Origin: Desmodesmus armatus
Taxonomy: Eukaryota; Chlorophyta; Chlorophyceae; Sphaeropleales; Scenedesmaceae
DNA length: 64,000 nt
NCBI GenBank assembly: GCA_007449985.2
Contig: VIIQ02000015.1
Span: forward strand, 124,001 to 188,000
Reading direction: 5' to 3'
Shown here one piece after another: positions 60,112 through 64,000 of this stretch (positions are counted from its first letter, which is position 1; every line of letters starts with the position of its first letter). The translations under genes and the position numbers were made by a program. The notes under the pieces are model-generated. The model saw nothing but the letters and a program-made list of their open reading frames with translations. It made no database searches and was not told the origin of the DNA.

Positions 60112-60608
60112 CTCTCTCTCTCTCTCACTCTTTCTCCCTTTTCTGGTGAGTGCGGCAGACCCACTGCTCTCTCACACATTGTACGCTGCTGTACTGCTAG
60201 CAAACACAACCTATCTGGCCATCAGTTGTGCAGGTCATCCCGACAAACCCCGCCAGCGGGGTTGTGACTTCTCTTCCCTGGTAGCGTATCTCATCATCTG
60301 TCCGTGGATGGTCGGGTTTGCACTTCATGTGACCTCAAACGCCTGCAATCGCTTTGCTGCCGCACCCTTTCATTTTTTTGCGTCGTTGCGCAGGGCTGCA
60401 CTACGGCGAGGTGTTTGAGCGCGTAGCTCTGCAGCAGGAGCGCCCGCCAGTCCCGCAGGAGATGCCGGAGGTGCTGGCGTCCCTGATGGTGTCATGCTGG
60501 GCCGACTCGCCGATCGTGCGGCCTACCTTCCGAGTCATCCAGCAAGCGCTTGCAGACATGATTGCAAGGCTGCCGGACAGCGCGGAGAGGTTTGTGGGCG
60601 ACCTATAG
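51657..60608 (+). CDS. Receptor-like TKL protein kinase with large insert
   Basis: Exons 51657-52019, 52328-52424, 52768-53007, 53349-53528, 53893-54022, 55852-56015, 56708-56822, 57149-58637, 58887-58961, 59340-59503, 59859-60022 and 60394-60608 keep phase and give about 1131 residues. The N terminus has a signal peptide (MMISLRWLYRDSLFLVSLLL), so ATG 51705 or 51708 may be the real start. An extracellular domain of about 250 residues follows with N-glycosylation sites (NNVTR, NTTV), then a membrane span near residues 285-312 (VAVVVPAVVVPTG / VALLLAALGAYLW). The cytoplasmic kinase has LLGAGSFGRVYRG, VAVKVL, HGDLKPANVLL (HGD, not HRD), DFGLSK, GTFNRAPPELL and SDVYAYG-like CDVYAYG. A low-complexity insert of about 450 residues sits between strands beta4 and beta5. 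The 54022/55852 junction uses a weak GTCTGG donor and spans the palindrome array. The ligand is unknown. Confidence 0.85.
54254..55580 (+). repeat. Array of five 123-bp palindromes
   Basis: Five inverted repeats of exactly 123 bp lie at 54254-54376, 54517-54639, 54815-54937, 55113-55235 and 55458-55580. Each starts CTTTGCTGG (or a variant) and ends CCAGCAAAG, with arms of about 43 nt and loops of about 37 nt. In the last copy about 39 of 43 arm positions pair. The spacers are also related (GCTGGACATGTGAG recurs), so the unit is a tandem repeat of about 263-345 bp that contains a palindrome. It fills an intron of the receptor-like kinase gene. Confidence 0.85.
56155..56203 (+). repeat. Duplicate of a kinase exon 3' edge and donor
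   Basis: Nearly identical to 55975-56020: the end of the exon encoding AISLGVLLGAGSFG plus its GTAAG donor, repeated in the following intron about 180 bp on. The Gly-loop coding sequence is therefore present twice, and only one copy can join the next exon in a normal message. Confidence 0.85.
57094..57129. repeat. (GCTGT)n simple repeat
   Basis: Tandem GTGCT/GCTGT pentamers in a kinase intron; the same pentamer recurs near 59510-59525 and inside an ARM exon near 19229-19253. Confidence 0.7.
59531..59610 (+). repeat. Two tandem 40-bp units in a kinase intron
   Basis: 59531-59570 and 59571-59610 are near-identical (shared GCGCGTTTTTACG core). Intronic; no function apparent. Confidence 0.8.
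60044..60135. repeat. (CT)n microsatellite
   Basis: Long CT dinucleotide run in the last kinase intron, followed by a short copy of the exon-end text TTTTCTGGTGAGTG at about 60140, another echo of a donor site (original at 60016-60029). Confidence 0.85.
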
Positions 60609-63600
60609 GGTTCTACAAGGAGGGGCCTGGAGGACCGTGGGCGCCAGCGTGTGTATACCGCACGGCTGCTGGTGCCCCTGGCGTACGGAGGTCACCAACT
60701 CAGCGCTGCAGCGTTCAGTCTCTGCAGCTTTCAGTTTTAGGGGTTGCGTTGGCGTGTAGTGCACACAGCTGAGCGAGGGGGGTTGGCAGAGGCTGCGGAA
60801 TGTGACTGGGAGACTGCTGAAGATTTTTGAGACATGCGTTGACTGCGCTAGGGTTGGTTTGTTGGCAATTGACCGGGTTTGCGCATGGGGCGTGTTGCAT
60901 CCGCAGTGCTGTGGTGAGCGCTTTGCTGCCCATGTGTTCGGCTTGTTGTGTGGTGCTGACTGGTTGCCCAATTGCTGCTGTCCTTGAGCTTTGGCGGTCG
61001 TGCAAGGAAGGTTGTTGTTGGTGCAGGTGTGAGCAACCACTGTTGTGGTGGTGTTTGCTGCGTACTGCAAGGTTGTGGACAAACTCGTCCAGCCTGCATC
61101 CAGCTGCAGCACAGAGCTGCAGCACAGAGGAACACCTCGCACTGCATATGCTCACTATGAGCTTGCGATAAGCTTGCCATATGCTGCACAACCTCAGGGC
61201 CCTGTTTCCCACCCTGCACTACCCACCTAGACAAGCATGCTTGTCTTGCTTGTATCGCTGATCACATGGTCTCCTGCATGGCATACCATCGTGCAGAGGA
61301 TTGGGTAGCCTGTGGTGCGTGTGTTGCCGACAAGCTGGCATGTGGCCCAACTATTCCAGGGCCATTCACCCTGGGTGTGCTAGCATCGTTGCATGTAATA
61401 TGCTGTGGACAGAGATGTTTTTGTGGACTCAATCAGTGTGTTGTCAAATTTTTGAAAGGGCAGGCTGTTTGCACTGTGCCCCAGTGGCGATCCGCAGCCA
61501 GGTCTGTGTTGCAGTAAGTGCTGAATTCGGCAGTGGTCCTCAGTTTGCAAGGCTGCAATAAACGCTGCATGCTGTGGAAGTGAGGGCGGCTTAGCAGGGT
61601 TTGGCAGGAGCAAACAGGGTTTGGTCGACTGCTTGACTTTGCACAGGGTTTTGCGACTACTAGGTGTGCTTGGCCAGTGACTTTGTACAGGTTGTGATTG
61701 GCCCGGGTTGCACATCCTGTTGATGTTGTGTTGTGCAAGGGCTGCAGGTGTGTGGTCAGTCATTGATACGCTTGCCCCAAGCTGTCTCACGCACAACACT
61801 CCCACATGCATTGCAGCTCGATGCGGTTGCCCATTCATGCAGCTGCTCGCGTTTTGATGGCTGGCACTATTTACCGGCACTGCTTGTCTGAATCTGCGGT
61901 CACCCTTCACGCAGGTTCTGTTGCTTTGCCAAGGTCACAGTACTTGCTTGGCTACGTGTGTCGCCATGCAGTCCAGGATGACTGTGCCTGAGGATGGCTG
62001 TGATTGCGCAGTGCGTGCTATATGTGGTGCGCTAGGCGGCCGTGTGCCGAGCATTTGGGTGTATGTCACCCGCCTGTGGTTTGATTGCGCCTCACGCCGT
62101 CATGTTGGATCATTCTTCTGTCCTTTTTGGTGCCTGGGACGTGAGCATATCCTCCGTCCAGCATGACACAGGAGCCTAGGTATAAGGCAGATCCTAGCTG
62201 CTGGGGTGCAGCCCCTCCGTGCGCAATCACCACCTTCGTGTGGCATGTCTGCATCGCCGCCATCAACATCAACACCACCACCACATCGGCTTCAGCATCA
62301 TCACAGCATGCTGTTCAGTCGGGATCAGGTGTATCGCGCACTCGCAGGCCTTGCTTGGTTGATGTGGAGGAATGAGATCATCACAGCATCTGACGTACCT
62401 GCGCAATGCACACGCCTAGGACTACTGCTTGCGCAGGATTGGCGGCCTGATACATTCTGGGCTCTGTGTCGTGTGTTTGGTGGCCATGATGATCCTCAAG
62501 CTGCTACACCTTGGACTCAATCGTGTTGCTGCGATTGTTGTGCCGCACACGTTTGAATCGGCAAGTTGCAGCTTGCCGGTTGCAGCTTGGATCCTGCATA
62601 CCAGGCATGCAGCTGGAGTGGTAGTGCGGCGAGGCGTTGACACTCAATGAGGGAAGTTGTGAGGCAGGTGCTTGGTGTGTTTGCCCAGCTGATGTTTGCC
62701 CTACGAGCCTTGTTTGACACGTGAAAGGGCGATCAGGTCAGGCGAGGCCATAATCCAGTAAAGGAGTAATAGTATGTGCACAGGGTGTGAGTTAGTACCA
62801 TCTGTCGGTGTCTCTTTGGTCTGTTTGCTGGATCCCTGGTGGGGTGCTGCAATGTATCGTGTGGATAGTGTGTGAGGAGTCTTCTCACACGTGTGTGTTC
62901 TTGTATCCGCCACGGCATGGCTTTGAACGCCTATGTCGCTGTGCCATTTGTCCTTGCGCTCATGCTTCTGTGGGATCTGTTGTTGCATGCAAGCGTGCCA
63001 TATGTGAAGTGTTGCTGTGTTCTGACTCCCTCCTCTTTCAGCATTAACCATTGGGTGCTGTCCGTAGGGGGTGACTGGCGTGCGTCTGATTGCAAGCGTC
63101 CGCCTGGTGTGTGCGCATATGCAGCTATAGCAGGCCTGCTGACTTGCTAGCCTTTGGGTCAGGCCTCATGGTGCCACTAGTCTGGCAAGAGGTCTATTGA
63201 TGCTACTTGAATGCTATGCTGTGCTTCGCTGTAGTTTCATGGTTTGCTGGCATGGCCAAGCCTTGCACACAGCTTTGTTGGGACGCACGTGCTGCACTGC
63301 ATCACCGAGTGAGTGTGTGACACCTCAGCAACCTGCATATTGCAAAAGCCATTCCTTGTGTATATGTAGAGGCGAAGAGCCTGGTAACATGGTCCGAGAG
63401 AGGAAGGAGTCAGGTCCAACTACACTGCTTTGCCACAGGCCCTAGGGAGGATGGGATCCGCGGATGCATGATGCATGCATCATCAGCTGGCCCGATCATT
63501 AGTAGGTGATGTGGTTGATCTGGGGCTCTCAGTCGTGCGCTTCAGGTTTTGGGCATCAGATAGGTCACTAAATCTAGCGGGCGGCATCGGCAAACATTCA

Positions 63601-64000
63601 TACATGTCTCGAGGTGATCTGGCCAAGGTTTGACCGCAGCAGAGTCATTCGCAGCGAAACCCTGGCGCATCGATCCTTCCATATTTTGCATGTTGGGAGC
63701 ACAGACGTTTGCAGAGATAGTGGCGCCTTTGGCTTACTGTGTCGTGTGTGTGGAACTGTACAGCTGCAAGTGCTACCAGCAAGCCCTCCAAACTCGGCTG
63801 TTCCCCTTAAAATGCTTGCATCAGCTACAGTACAGGGACCCTGTTGGCGGCGTGGGGTGAGTTTGACACCCGTCCTCCTTTGTGGTGCTGGGTACCCTAC
63901 CACCCACCACGCCCTGTGCCATGCTGGAGACGCCCCTGTGTTAGAGCAGTCCCCTCCCCTAACGTCAAGCCTCTTGCTTGTATTAGGGTCGTGTGGGGCT
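60609..64000. other. Intergenic region, no gene recognised
   Basis: About 3.4 kb downstream of the kinase gene. Open frames are short, Cys/Trp-rich and unsupported. A small palindrome made of GATGCAT units lies near 63460-63485. A gene starting beyond the window is possible but not seen. Confidence 0.45.

Noticed and set aside
60609..64000. Several 60-120-codon frames on both strands
   Set aside because: No phase-consistent splicing, no domains and composition like non-coding sequence; many open only because ATG-less starts were allowed.
1..64000. CRISPR arrays, bacterial operons, rRNA or tRNA genes
   Set aside because: No spaced direct-repeat array of CRISPR type, no ribosome-binding-site-led gene clusters and no recognisable rRNA or tRNA sequence; the DNA is clearly eukaryotic nuclear. 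A tRNA scan was not possible by eye with certainty.

Overview
The window is nuclear DNA from a eukaryotic green alga, most likely a chlorophycean (Chlamydomonadales or Scenedesmus-like). The reasons are intron-dense genes with GT/AG junctions and CTGCAG-type acceptors, CAG/GCN-rich coding sequence giving Gln/Ala/Ser tracts, a plastid-type biotin carboxyl carrier protein, a kinase-PP2C fusion known from plants and algae, a receptor-like TKL kinase, plant-type telomere repeats and KDZ and hAT transposon remains. The species cannot be named from the sequence. Gene models were built by hand by matching exon phases across splice junctions; exon ends should be good to a few bases.

Layout. 1-3354: a decayed copy of the AP2 gene's 3' exon, then apparently empty DNA. 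3355-5616 (-): AP2-domain transcription factor, 5' end unresolved. 5640-6335: a 696-bp non-autonomous hAT element with a perfect 8-bp target duplication. 6948-9550 (+): RGG-box protein. 9393-13130 (-): KDZ (Zisupton-type) transposase, convergent with and overlapping the RGG gene; the two may belong to one mobile element. 15730-24742 (-): a 15-exon ARM-repeat protein with an array of cassette exons and many duplicated splice boundaries. 25269-26828 (-): coiled-coil orphan. 27245-29510 (+): PqqB-like metallo-beta-lactamase-fold protein. 29845-32573 (+): SEC13. 33274-37091 (+): kinase-PP2C fusion with two apparent frame breaks. 40007-41969 (+): secreted Cys-containing protein. 43102-47667 (-): TSR3 rRNA-modifying enzyme. 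48011-50467 (+): plastid BCCP. 51657-60608 (+): receptor-like TKL kinase with a palindrome array in one intron. 60609-64000: no gene recognised.

The genes are mostly unrelated housekeeping and signalling genes, so there is no operon-like logic. The PqqB-like/orphan pair and the TSR3/BCCP pair are divergent with short shared upstream regions. The most unusual theme is structural. Local tandem duplications that carry an exon edge plus its splice site recur in three genes (ARM, TSR3, TKL kinase). In one place they have built an array of spliceable 69-nt, phase 0-0 cassette exons.
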